Assembly: GCA_049840815.1 (NCBI GenBank)
Contig: JASGJI010000004.1
Location: forward strand, 248,001 to 312,000
Length of the DNA stretch: 64,000 nt
Direction: 5' to 3'
Source: JASGDN01 sp049840815
Lineage (GTDB): Bacteria > Chloroflexota > Chloroflexia > Thermomicrobiales > UBA6265
Position 1 is the stretch's first letter. The number at the start of each line of letters is the position of its first letter. A program made the position numbers and the translations under genes. A model generated the notes under the pieces. The model saw nothing but the letters and a program-made list of their open reading frames with translations, did not search any database and had not been told where the DNA came from. Of this stretch, positions 1 through 6,491 are shown piece after piece.

Positions 1-972
1 GCGCAGGCACGGGCCGAGGAGTTTGGTGTTTCGGCGTTGACGGTCGATGAGTTGCTCGCGCATCCGGAGATCGGCATTGTCCTCAACCTGACGATCCCGG
101 CGGCGCACTACTCCGTCGCCATGCAGGCGATCGCGGCGGGCAAATCGGTTTACAACGAGAAGCCGCTTGCCGGGGAAGTCGGGCAGGGCCAGGAACTTCT
201 GGACGCGGCGAAGGTTGCCGGGGTGCTGGTCGGCGGCGCGCCGGATACGTTCCTCGGAGCGGGGTTGCAGACGGTTCGGAGGCTGATCGACGAAGGGGTG
301 ATCGGCGAGCCGGTGGCGGCATCCGGCGCGATGCTGAGCAGCGGCCACGAGTCGTGGCACCCGAACCCGGCCTTCTACTACCAGCCGGGCGCGGGGCCGA
401 TGCTGGACATGGGGCCGTACTACGTGACGGCGCTGGTGAGCTTGCTCGGTCCGGTGCGGCGCGTCTCGTCGCTGGCCCGTGCGAGCTTTCCGACGCGGAC
501 GATCACGAGCGAGCCGCGCAAGGGGGAGACCATCGAGGTGAACACGCCGTCGCACATCGCGGCGTTGCTGGAGTTCAAGAGCGGGCCGATTGGCTCGCTG
601 ACCACCAGCTTCGATACGTGGGATACCGATCACGCCCTGCTGACGATCTATGGATCGGCAGGATCAATCCGGCTGCCGGACCCGAACACGTTCGGGGGTC
701 CGGTGCAGCTGATGCGGGCGGAGAACCCGCGTGAGAAGCGGTGGGAGGATGTGCCGCTGGACGAGGGCTATGCGGACAACACCCGTGGCCTCGGCGTGGC
801 CGATCTGGCGCGCGCGTTGCGGACCGGACAGGCTCCGCGTGCGAGCGGAGAGATGGCCTTCCATGTGCTGGAGGTGATGCACGCGACGCTCACCTCCGGC
901 GAGCGGGGCGAACACATCACGATCAGGAGCACGATGGAGCGGCCTGCCCCGCTGGATCTGACAGGCCTGTAG
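1..972 (+). CDS. Gfo/Idh/MocA family oxidoreductase, 5' truncated by window edge
   Basis: The reading frame is open from the first base, so the start codon and the N-terminal Rossmann glycine motif lie outside the window. What remains is the second half of the NAD(P)-binding domain, including the family's EKP signature (NEKPLAGE, about 53 residues in), followed by the alpha/beta C-terminal substrate domain. Members oxidise or reduce sugars, inositols and their derivatives in the cytosol. The specific substrate cannot be read from sequence. It precedes the converging toxin-antitoxin genes by only 22 bp. Family assignment is secure; substrate is unknown. Confidence 0.85.
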   Translation, partial: AQARAEEFGVSALTVDELLAHPEIGIVLNLTIPAAHYSVAMQAIAAGKSVYNEKPLAGEVGQGQELLDAAKVAGVLVGGAPDTFLGAGLQTVRRLIDEGVIGEPVAASGAMLSSGHESWHPNPAFYYQPGAGPMLDMGPYYVTALVSLLGPVRRVSSLARASFPTRTITSEPRKGETIEVNTPSHIAALLEFKSGPIGSLTTSFDTWDTDHALLTIYGSAGSIRLPDPNTFGGPVQLMRAENPREKRWEDVPLDEGYADNTRGLGVADLARALRTGQAPRASGEMAFHVLEVMHATLTSGERGEHITIRSTMERPAPLDLTGL

Positions 973-994
973 CGTGTCCGTTTGAGTTCGGGGA

Positions 995-1369
995 TCAGGC
1001 GGTCTTGCGGGTGTCGGGCTCGGCCTCCGGATCGTCCTGCTCGTGGGCGGCCATGAAGGCGCGGAGGGCGGCGTTCATGGCATGCTGGTAGTTCGGGTAG
1101 TGCTGGCGGAACCAGGCGATGGTGTCCGTGTCGAGCGGAACCATCGCTTCGCCTTCGCGGGGGCGGGAGAAGGTCCCGTTCGTCGCCTTCCTGAACATCT
1201 CGTCAGTCCATTCCGGATGATCTGAGAGGTCAATGTCCTCGTCTGCGATGGCGTTGTTCGCCAGATTTTCGAGGATATCAGCGTAGTCGTCGAGAAGCCG
1301 CTCGATATCGTGATCGTTCATCGCTGGTTGCAGGACGGAGCGAGATGACTCGGATGATGATGTCGCCAT
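995..1369 (-). CDS. brnA: BrnA-type antitoxin, module 1
   Basis: The C-terminal half carries the BrnA ribbon-helix-helix segment: LDTDTIAWFR, then YPNYQHAMNAALRAFM. This is the DNA-binding and dimerising part that neutralises BrnT and represses the operon in characterised systems. The chosen ATG ends at 1369 and matches the N-terminus of the second module (MAxxSSESSR). It overlaps the toxin gene by about 92 bp, and an internal ATG ending at 1321 would shorten the overlap. It is clearly paralogous to the antitoxin at 1608-1976, and both end in RKTA. Confidence 0.85.
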   Translation of the reverse strand: MATSSSESSRSVLQPAMNDHDIERLLDDYADILENLANNAIADEDIDLSDHPEWTDEMFRKATNGTFSRPREGEAMVPLDTDTIAWFRQHYPNYQHAMNAALRAFMAAHEQDDPEAEPDTRKTA

Positions 1370-1577
1370 CGTCGGCAGTCCTTTCGGTAAAGATGATGGA
1401 AATGATCGCACCTCGGGGGAGCGATGCGATGCTGTGCCAGCGTTCCTCACCGTACTCCCGGTCGTCCAGAAAATCGAGTTGGAACGGGTCACGGAAGGCT
1501 ATCTCGGCGAGGGCAAACGGCAGGCCATGCTTGCCAAGGTTTGTTTGTGCCTTGTCCTCGTCCCACTCGAAGCGCAT
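1278..1577 (-). CDS. brnT: BrnT-type ribonuclease toxin, module 1
   Basis: This 99-residue protein has the BrnT layout: MRFEWDxxKAxxNxxKHG at the N-terminus, then a DREYGEERW-type turn, then IIxIIFTER and a C-terminal RPA(T)xxERxRY helix. BrnT is a RelE-fold RNase that inhibits translation. The ATG ending at 1577 is preferred over the upstream GTG (1583), because AGGAG lies about 7 nt before the ATG and the paralogue also starts MRFEWD. It begins only 30 bp after the stop of antitoxin 2, with no separate operator visible, so it is probably cotranscribed with module 2. Confidence 0.87.
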   Translation of the reverse strand: MRFEWDEDKAQTNLGKHGLPFALAEIAFRDPFQLDFLDDREYGEERWHSIASLPRGAIISIIFTERTADDGDIIIRVISLRPATSDERSRYRAASRRLR

Positions 1578-1607
1578 TGGCACGCTCCTCTGGCAAGATC
1601 AAACGGG

Positions 1608-1976
1608 TCAGGCGGTCTTGCGAAGGTTCTCGTCGAGGTTGTCCTGCGTCTCGTGATGGGATTCCATGAAGGCGCGGAGGGCCGCGTTCATGGCAGTTTG
1701 ATACTTCGGGTAACGGCCTCGGAACCACGCGATGGTGTCGGTGTCCAACCTGAGCGTTATCTGGTCCTTGCGCGGACGGGTGAACATGCCGAACTGGGCA
1801 TTTGCGATCTGGTCATCGGTCCATTCCGGAATATCGGAGAGATCGATATCCTCATCGCGGATCGTTGCGTTGACTTCGTCGACGTAGGCGTACTGCTTTC
1901 TCAGCCGCTCGATATCGCGCTCGCTCAGGTCCGGTTGCGTGACGTACCGAGATGATTCGGATGATGGTTTCGCCAT
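1608..1976 (-). CDS. brnA: BrnA-type antitoxin, module 2
   Basis: A 122-residue antitoxin with the same ribbon-helix-helix core as module 1 (LDTDTIAWFRGRYPKYQ, then AMNAALRAFM). The N-terminal part resembles module 1 (SSESSR...RDIERL, then EDIDLSDxPEWTD). It overlaps the 3' end of the module 2 toxin by about 125 bp, and no other ATG allows a shorter overlap. By family knowledge it binds BrnT and autorepresses; the palindromes at 2195-2219 are the obvious candidate operator. Confidence 0.85.
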   Translation of the reverse strand: MAKPSSESSRYVTQPDLSERDIERLRKQYAYVDEVNATIRDEDIDLSDIPEWTDDQIANAQFGMFTRPRKDQITLRLDTDTIAWFRGRYPKYQTAMNAALRAFMESHHETQDNLDENLRKTA

Positions 1977-2184
1977 CCAGAGCGGTCCTTTCGGTGAAGA
2001 CGATTGTCAGCATGGCTCCCCATGGGAGGCAGGCCGTGGCCAGCCAGCGATCTTCGTCATACTCCCTGTCATCAATGCGGATGTAGTTGAGCGGGTCGTC
2101 GAACGCTATCCGCGCATAGTCAAAGGGGACGCCGTGCTTGATCTCGTTCGCCCGAGCCTTCTCAGGGTCCCATTCGAAGCGCAT
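1852..2184 (-). CDS. brnT: BrnT-type ribonuclease toxin, module 2 (promoter-proximal)
   Basis: This 110-residue BrnT homologue (MRFEWDPEKARANEIKHGV at the start, DDREYDEDRW in the middle, TIVFTER and RHATGPERARY near the end) is the first gene of the four-gene cluster. AGGAG lies 7 nt before the ATG. It is longer at the C-terminus than module 1 by a basic tail (LRRRSQRNDPR). The two modules look like an old tandem duplication that has diverged, possibly enough for specific toxin-antitoxin pairing. Confidence 0.87.
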   Translation of the reverse strand: MRFEWDPEKARANEIKHGVPFDYARIAFDDPLNYIRIDDREYDEDRWLATACLPWGAMLTIVFTERTALDGETIIRIISVRHATGPERARYRAAEKAVRLRRRSQRNDPR

Positions 2185-2194
2185 TCGCCTGCTC

Positions 2195-2219
2195 CTGTAG
2201 CTACAGAATTGTAGTTACA
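2195..2219. promoter_or_regulatory. Paired palindromic operator upstream of the brnT/brnA cluster
   Basis: Two adjacent dyads, CTGTAGCTACAG (2195-2206, perfect) and TGTAGTTACA (2210-2219, one mismatch), lie 11-35 bp upstream of the first toxin ATG. On the minus strand a TACAAT -10-like box sits across the gap between them. This is where a ribbon-helix-helix antitoxin would be expected to bind for autorepression. No equivalent is seen before module 1. Confidence 0.6.
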
Positions 2220-2255
2220 TCTTCGACACTACACCCGTGCATCCCGCCCGTCAAT

Positions 2256-2296
2256 CATCACGGAGCGGACCGGGATGCCCGATCCGCTCCGTGATG
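2256..2296 (-). terminator. Strong hairpin downstream of the rhamnonate-dehydratase-like gene
   Basis: A perfect 14-bp stem (2256-2269 with 2283-2296) with a 13-nt loop lies 22 bp past the stop of the leftward gene ending at 2319. There is no T-tract, so it may act as an mRNA-stabilising or Rho-assisted terminator rather than an intrinsic one. It also insulates the toxin-antitoxin cluster. Confidence 0.5.
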
Positions 2297-2318
2297 CGAT
2301 GTCCGAGTTGTGAGCGGA

Positions 2319-3530
2319 CTACAGGTCCGTGAAGTCGAGATAGCGTTCCGTCTCGATCTTCGCGGGGTCGAGCTCGATGCCCATGCCGATGCGATCCGGC
2401 ACGGAGACGATTCCGTTCACCGGCACGATCGGGTCCTTGAAGAAGTACTGGTGAATGGCGTTCCACTTCACCAGGTACTCGATATAGGGGATTTCCAGCG
2501 TGTTGTAGGCGCAGGAGAAGTGAACCCCGGCTGGCGTCGAGTGCCCGTGCGGAATCACCGGGATGTCGTAGGCGGTGGCCAGCGCCATGATCTTCTGCAT
2601 CTCCGTGATGCCGCCCGCCCAGTAGATGTCCGGTTGCAGCAGGTCCACCGCCCCTGCATCGAGCAGCTGCTTGATGCCCCAGCGCGTGTACTCATGTTCG
2701 CCGCCGACGATCGGCACCAGCGAGAGTTCCCGTGCCCGCGCGTAGGAGTCGATCTTGTCCGGCATCACCGGCTCCTCGAACCAGCGGATGTCGAGGTCGA
2801 GGTTCGTCACCTCTTCTGACATCTTCACGGTGTAGGGCACATTCCAGCTCATCCAGGCGTCGATCATGATGTCGACGTCGGGTCCGACTGCGCCGCGCAG
2901 GGTCTCCATCAGTTCGAGGTTGCGACGGATGCCTTCCCGGCCATCAGCTGGACCGTTCCGAACGAACCATTTGGTCGCGGTGTAGCCCTCGTCCACAAAC
3001 GCCTTCGCCTGGCGGGCGGCATCGTCAGGCTCGATCGAGAAGCCGAGGGCGCTGGCGTAGGCGGGCAAGCCTGGCCGGTTCGGGCCGCCAAGCAGATGAA
3101 CGACCGCGGTGTTCGCCCACTTGCCCTTCAGGTCCCAGATGGCGTTGTCGACGGCGCTGAGGGCGATCATGGTGTCACCCTTGCGGCCGTGGACCATGGA
3201 TCGATAGCAGAGATCCCAGATTCGCTCGTTGGCGCGCGGATCCTCGCCGATGAGGATGTGCTTGAGCTGGCGGGCGATGATGAAGGCGCAGTCTGGGGAG
3301 GTCGGTCCGCCGAGGCCGGTGATGCCTTCGTCGGTCTCGATCTCCACGAAGACGGACGTGATGGGAAGGCCGGAATCGGCAGTGGAGCGCATTTCCGGAC
3401 GTCCCTGCGCCCCTCGTGCCCGATACTCCGGGTAGATGTCGACCGGCTGGATGAGCCGCTCTTCCCAGAAGACCCCATCGACTGGCATGGTCCCGGTAAC
3501 GCAATGCAACTTGACGTCGGTGATCTTCAT
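2319..3530 (-). CDS. Enolase-superfamily sugar acid dehydratase, L-rhamnonate dehydratase-like
   Basis: This 403-residue mandelate racemase/muconate-lactonising-type protein should dehydrate an aldonic acid in the cytosol. The superfamily metal ligands are visible: D in MIDAWMSW, E in WFEEP and E in GGEHEY, with the catalytic histidine region IPHGHST. The order and C-terminal PVPVNG/IxxPDxxGxGIELD-like segment resemble RhmD. The start is the ATG ending at 3530, with AGGAGA 8 nt upstream; a 94-residue upstream extension is low-complexity shadow. It follows a glycosidase gene in the same direction, suggesting release and oxidation of a plant-type sugar. Rhamnonate specificity is inferred. Confidence 0.8.
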   Translation of the reverse strand: MKITDVKLHCVTGTMPVDGVFWEERLIQPVDIYPEYRARGAQGRPEMRSTADSGLPITSVFVEIETDEGITGLGGPTSPDCAFIIARQLKHILIGEDPRANERIWDLCYRSMVHGRKGDTMIALSAVDNAIWDLKGKWANTAVVHLLGGPNRPGLPAYASALGFSIEPDDAARQAKAFVDEGYTATKWFVRNGPADGREGIRRNLELMETLRGAVGPDVDIMIDAWMSWNVPYTVKMSEEVTNLDLDIRWFEEPVMPDKIDSYARARELSLVPIVGGEHEYTRWGIKQLLDAGAVDLLQPDIYWAGGITEMQKIMALATAYDIPVIPHGHSTPAGVHFSCAYNTLEIPYIEYLVKWNAIHQYFFKDPIVPVNGIVSVPDRIGMGIELDPAKIETERYLDFTDL

Positions 3531-3672
3531 CGGGCATCTCCTGTGGATGGCTTGGCGCAGTCGCGTGGCGATGCGATACGGCGCGCATGGTGCGACGAAC
3601 GTCGCCCTCGATTGGGCTGGTGGCGTCACGATACCAAGGGGACGGGCTTCTGGGAATGGATGATTCCGGTGC

Positions 3673-5328
3673 TCAGTCCAGCACCAGCAGCCAGTCTGCG
3701 GGCCGGGCGGGATCGTCGTCGTCCCCCACCGGCGCGATGAAGGTTCGCGAGCGGACGGGAAGCGCCAGCGACTCCGTGCCGGTGCGGGGATCGATCCACA
3801 CCCAGCGCGCATTCGATGGGCATGCTTCCGGCGATACTGTGATGGTTCCTCCGGCGGGAAGGTAGATCGCCACGCGCTCCCGGTCCGCGCTGGCCAGTGC
3901 GCGCGGGGTGTAGCCCTTCCGTTGATGTTCGCTGGAACCGGTCACCAGGTCCGGCGCCGGTCGCATGCCTTCGCGTACGAAGCCGAGTCGTTCGACCAGC
4001 GTTCGCACCTGAAGCAGGTCGGGCATCCCCGGTTGGTCGCGGTCGAGCACCATGTACGGTCCCCACGAATAGTGGAAGCCGTGGACGATCCCCAGTCCGG
4101 AGAAGACACCGCGCCACGCCCCGCGCCGGGTGTGATCCGGCCCGCACCAACGGTGGCCGAGCATGATTGGCGGCAGGTCCTCCGCGAATTCATACCCCCA
4201 CTCCGAGAGCACGGCAGAGCCCGGCCAATCTCCGATGCTGGCGGAAATCACCTCTTCGATGCCGGCTGCCAGCCAGCCGTCCTGCTCGTCCGTGGTGCCC
4301 CAGGTCTGGAACATCACCGTGTCGATGACGGTGGGGTCGCTGCGGAAGCGGTCGCCGAAGGAGGGGTTTACCGGGCCGTTGTGGATGGCCACGATATGCC
4401 CGTGTGGCGCCAGGTCGCGGACGAGATGCCCGATCCGGATTGCCCAGTGATCGCAGATGCGGGTGCTGCCGGGGTAGTTCCAGTCGCCATTCGGATAGTA
4501 TTCGTACTCATTTTGCAGTTGCCACATCGAGAGGCTGCGGAAGGCGTCGTAGCGGGCAATGAGGTAGCGGAACCAGAGCTCCTCCCACTCGGCAGTGAAG
4601 ATGTGGCGGCTGTTGAAGGGGAATTCGTTGCCCCACGCCTCGACGATCATCTCGACGCCGATCCCGAGCTGCTCGCAGAGCGCCATCACCGCATCGACCG
4701 TGCGGAAATACGCCAGGTTCACCTGATCGAAGCGGGGCATCTGCTCGCTGCCGCCCCACGGCCAAGCCGATTTCGTCTGCCAGGCGTTGTGGCCGTCCGG
4801 ATGGTGGAAGCGGCTGACGGGCACGCGGATGCGCAGGAGGTTGAACCCCTGACCTGCTCGCCGTTCGAGGAAAGCACGGACCTCGGCGAAGGCCTCGTCG
4901 CCCATGTGCGCCATCGCGAAGAGGTGGTAGACGGTGTCGCCGAAGATGAATGCCGGTTCGCCATCCTCGTACTGGAACCCCCACGCCTCGTCCGGCGTCG
5001 AGCGGAGAAATCCGCGTCGTTGCAACGTCGTCTCGGCCGGGACGATGGTGAATGTCCCCTCGCGCGTCAGATCGGGATTGGGCGGGACGGACGCGATGCG
5101 GTAGCGCCATGCGCCCGTCTCGTCCGGGTTGAAACGGACGCGCCAGGTGCCCTCGCCGTCCCAGAAGCCCTCGATGGCGGACCTTCTGCCGGACGGCGCG
5201 GTAAAGGTAGCCGTCACGCGGACCTCCACCATCGGGGCATCGCCGTACTCGCGGTCGGTGTGGAGCACCCATTCGCGACGAGCGCGGGTCGGGGTGGCGG
5301 TGGTGTCGGGGCATGGGGCGAGCGACAT
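3673..5328 (-). CDS. DUF5060/DUF4038-type glycoside hydrolase
   Basis: This 551-residue protein has three parts. An N-terminal beta-sandwich (about 15-110, with EGFWDGEGTWRVRFNPDETGAW) matches the DUF5060 type. A (beta/alpha)8 catalytic domain (about 120-440) carries QNEYEY and a later SEWGYEF, which fit the paired catalytic acids of DUF4038 glycosidases. A C-terminal beta domain (about 460-551, YLPAGGTITVSP, WIDPRTG) matches the putative collagen-binding-like module. No signal peptide is seen, so it probably acts inside the cell on short oligosaccharides. It is the first gene of an operon with the dehydratase; the promoter is at 5379-5407. Exact substrate is unknown. Confidence 0.78.
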   Translation of the reverse strand: MSLAPCPDTTATPTRARREWVLHTDREYGDAPMVEVRVTATFTAPSGRRSAIEGFWDGEGTWRVRFNPDETGAWRYRIASVPPNPDLTREGTFTIVPAETTLQRRGFLRSTPDEAWGFQYEDGEPAFIFGDTVYHLFAMAHMGDEAFAEVRAFLERRAGQGFNLLRIRVPVSRFHHPDGHNAWQTKSAWPWGGSEQMPRFDQVNLAYFRTVDAVMALCEQLGIGVEMIVEAWGNEFPFNSRHIFTAEWEELWFRYLIARYDAFRSLSMWQLQNEYEYYPNGDWNYPGSTRICDHWAIRIGHLVRDLAPHGHIVAIHNGPVNPSFGDRFRSDPTVIDTVMFQTWGTTDEQDGWLAAGIEEVISASIGDWPGSAVLSEWGYEFAEDLPPIMLGHRWCGPDHTRRGAWRGVFSGLGIVHGFHYSWGPYMVLDRDQPGMPDLLQVRTLVERLGFVREGMRPAPDLVTGSSEHQRKGYTPRALASADRERVAIYLPAGGTITVSPEACPSNARWVWIDPRTGTESLALPVRSRTFIAPVGDDDDPARPADWLLVLD

Positions 5329-5378
5329 GGAGGGAGTTCCTTCCCGGCGGTGGATCGCGACGGCGAGCGGCTGGAGGG

Positions 5379-5407
5379 AGCGTATGGCGCTGTTCGTGTT
5401 CGTGCAA
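5379..5407 (-). promoter_or_regulatory. Sigma70-type promoter for the glycosidase-dehydratase operon
   Basis: On the minus strand TTGCAC (5402-5407) and TACGCT (5379-5384) are separated by exactly 17 bp, and lie about 50 bp upstream of the glycosidase ATG. The 11-bp repeat array at 5435-5478 begins 28 bp behind this -35 box, so one regulator could act on both directions. Confidence 0.55.
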
Positions 5408-5434
5408 CGGGATTGCCGGGGCGATTCCGCCGGA

Positions 5435-5488
5435 TTCACGAATGTTTCAGGAATGGCTCAGGGATGGTTCAGGCAGCCGCCTTACGAT
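5435..5488 (+). promoter_or_regulatory. Four 11-bp direct repeats plus -10 box, promoter of small RNA 1
   Basis: Four head-to-tail 11-mers run without gaps: TTCACGAATGT, TTCAGGAATGG, CTCAGGGATGG, TTCAGGCAGCC (5435-5478). A TACGAT -10 box follows at 5483-5488. The 11-bp period and the missing consensus -35 are typical of promoters activated by OmpR/PhoB-class response regulators. The TTCAC/TTCAG core recalls actinobacterial PHO boxes. The same array and spacing recur at 5653-5706. Confidence 0.65.
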
Positions 5489-5494
5489 GAGGAC

Positions 5495-5569
5495 ATGGAA
5501 AGTGACCCCACACGTTTTCCCTCTCCTCCCCCCAAGAAAGAGCGGACCGCCCCACACGGTCCGCTTTTT
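5495..5569 (+). ncRNA. Candidate small RNA 1 with CTCCTCCC motif
   Basis: A short transcript of about 75 nt is predicted from the -10 box at 5483-5488 to the T-tract at 5565-5569. It contains CCCCACACG, then a pyrimidine-rich stretch with CTCCTCCC (anti-Shine-Dalgarno-like), then a terminator hairpin. The predicted start coincides with an ATG, but the frame runs through the hairpin, so a peptide is unlikely. A homologous unit lies 218 bp downstream. The role is unknown; base-pairing to ribosome binding sites is inferred. Confidence 0.55.
5542..5569 (+). terminator. Intrinsic terminator of small RNA 1
   Basis: GCGGACCG (5542-5549) pairs with CGGTCCGC (5557-5564) around a 7-nt loop CCCCACA and is followed by TTTTT (5565-5569). 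This is a textbook Rho-independent terminator placed with no convincing protein gene before it. Confidence 0.8.
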
Positions 5570-5599
5570 CGTGCCTGTTGCGCCATGGATGCCGCTCGG

Positions 5600-5620
5600 A
5601 TGACGTGATAATTATGTCAT
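5600..5620. promoter_or_regulatory. AT-rich dyad between the two small RNA units
   Basis: ATGAC (5600-5604) and GTCAT (5616-5620) flank an AT-rich centre (GTGATAATTAT). It stands out in this GC-rich region and could be an operator, but the arms are only 5 bp. Confidence 0.25.
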
Positions 5621-5652
5621 TACGGTTCGCGATGCGGGCGTGCCGTTCGTGG

Positions 5653-5706
5653 TTCACGAATGTTTCAGGCTCGACTCAGCACCGGTTCAGGGATCGACGT
5701 TATTCT
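5653..5706 (+). promoter_or_regulatory. Four 11-bp direct repeats plus -10 box, promoter of small RNA 2
   Basis: TTCACGAATGT, TTCAGGCTCGA, CTCAGCACCGG, TTCAGGGATCG (5653-5696) repeat the design of the array at 5435. TATTCT (5701-5706) is the -10 box. The distance from the fourth repeat to the -10 box (15 bp start to start) is identical in both units, and so is the distance to the following ATGGAA. That conservation supports function. Confidence 0.65.
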
Positions 5707-5712
5707 CAGATC

Positions 5713-5798
5713 ATGGAACGCGGCCCCACACACGTTCCGCTCCTCCCTCCCCCATCCCGAAAGCCGGGCGGTCCCTCCCCACAGGACCGCCCGGCTTT
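5713..5798 (+). ncRNA. Candidate small RNA 2 with CTCCTCCC motif
   Basis: A predicted transcript of about 86 nt that aligns with small RNA 1: ATGGAA, then GxCCCCACACxCGTT, then CTCCTCCC, then CGAAAG before a terminator. Sequence between the conserved blocks differs, and the terminator stems are different sequences with the same place and role. It ends at the stop codon of the convergent response-regulator gene. Function is unknown. Confidence 0.55.
5763..5798. terminator. Bidirectional intrinsic terminator
   Basis: A perfect 12-bp stem, GCCGGGCGGTCC (5763-5774) with GGACCGCCCGGC (5784-5795), has a 9-nt loop and TTTG on the plus strand. On the minus strand the stem is followed by TTTCG. It can end both small RNA 2 and the leftward response-regulator gene whose stop codon is at 5800-5802. 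Confidence 0.8.
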
Positions 5799-5799
5799 G

Positions 5800-6491
5800 T
5801 TATGTCGCGTGGAGGCACTCCCGACCCAGACCGGCATCGCGGGCGCGGATGATGGCCTCGGAACGGCTGCTGACCTGCAATTTTCCGAAGATGGTGCTGA
5901 CGTGGTTGGCGATGGTCTTGGTGCTCAGCGAAAGCGTATCGGCGATCGCTGCGTTAGATTTGCCGCTGGCGATGAGATGCAGCACGTCGCGTTCCCGGTC
6001 GTGAGGCTGGGAAAGGCGGAGGGCGCGGAGGCGTGAGGCCGGGCGAACCAGGTCAGCACCCGCCGTGCAATCTCCGGGGAGAACAGCGATTCGCCAGCTG
6101 CGGTCGCCTCAATGGCGCGGATGACCTCGTGTTCCGAGGCATCCTTGAGGATGTAGCCGCGTGCCCCTGCGCGCAAGGCGGCGAAGACCGAATCGTTATC
6201 GTGCAGGAGCGAGATGACGAGGATGCGGATATCCGGGTTTTCAGCCATGATCGCGCGGGTGGCGGCGATGCCGCTCTGGCCGGGCAGATGAAGGTCCATC
6301 AGGATGACATCCGGGTGGAGTTCCTGTGCCATGGACACCGCGAGGTCGCCATCGCTGGCCTCTCCCACCACGGTGCATCGCGGGTCTGATGCAACAAGCG
6401 TCGAGAGCCCGCGTCGGTAGAGCGGATGGTCCTCCACGATCAGGATGCGCAGGGAATGTGGGGGATGTGGTTGTGGCGAGGATGTCGTCAT
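5800..6491 (-). pseudogene. NarL/LuxR-type response regulator, interrupted by one frameshift
   Basis: Frame one (6491 down to about 6020) encodes a complete receiver domain: VEDHPLYRRGL, phosphoacceptor D66 in DVILMDLHLPG, the switch residue region and GYILKDAS. A second frame (about 6030 to 5800) encodes the LuxR helix-turn-helix: DRERDVLHLIASGKSNAAIA, then LSLSTKTIANHVSTIFGKL. Joining them needs a one-base change near 6000-6040, just after ARPHA. The partner kinase is adjacent and overlaps by 4 bp, and it is also frameshifted. Either the system is decaying or the assembly has small indels here. Confidence 0.75.

Noticed and set aside
3922..5490. 522-residue open frame opposite the glycosidase
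   Set aside because: It mirrors the glycosidase gene, has no family features and no ribosome binding site.
5435..5696. Repeat arrays as a CRISPR
   Set aside because: The units are 11 bp with no spacers, occur only four at a time, and are followed at a fixed distance by promoter elements.
5495..5800. Short peptides MESDPT... and MERGPT... starting at the two conserved ATGs
   Set aside because: Both frames run through the terminator hairpins and their C-terminal parts are unrelated. The conserved blocks shift frame relative to each other, so an RNA product fits better.
5925..6491. Programmed frameshifting in the response regulator and kinase
   Set aside because: No slippery heptamer or downstream structure was recognised, and the same region holds several unrelated indels. 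Decay or sequence error is simpler.
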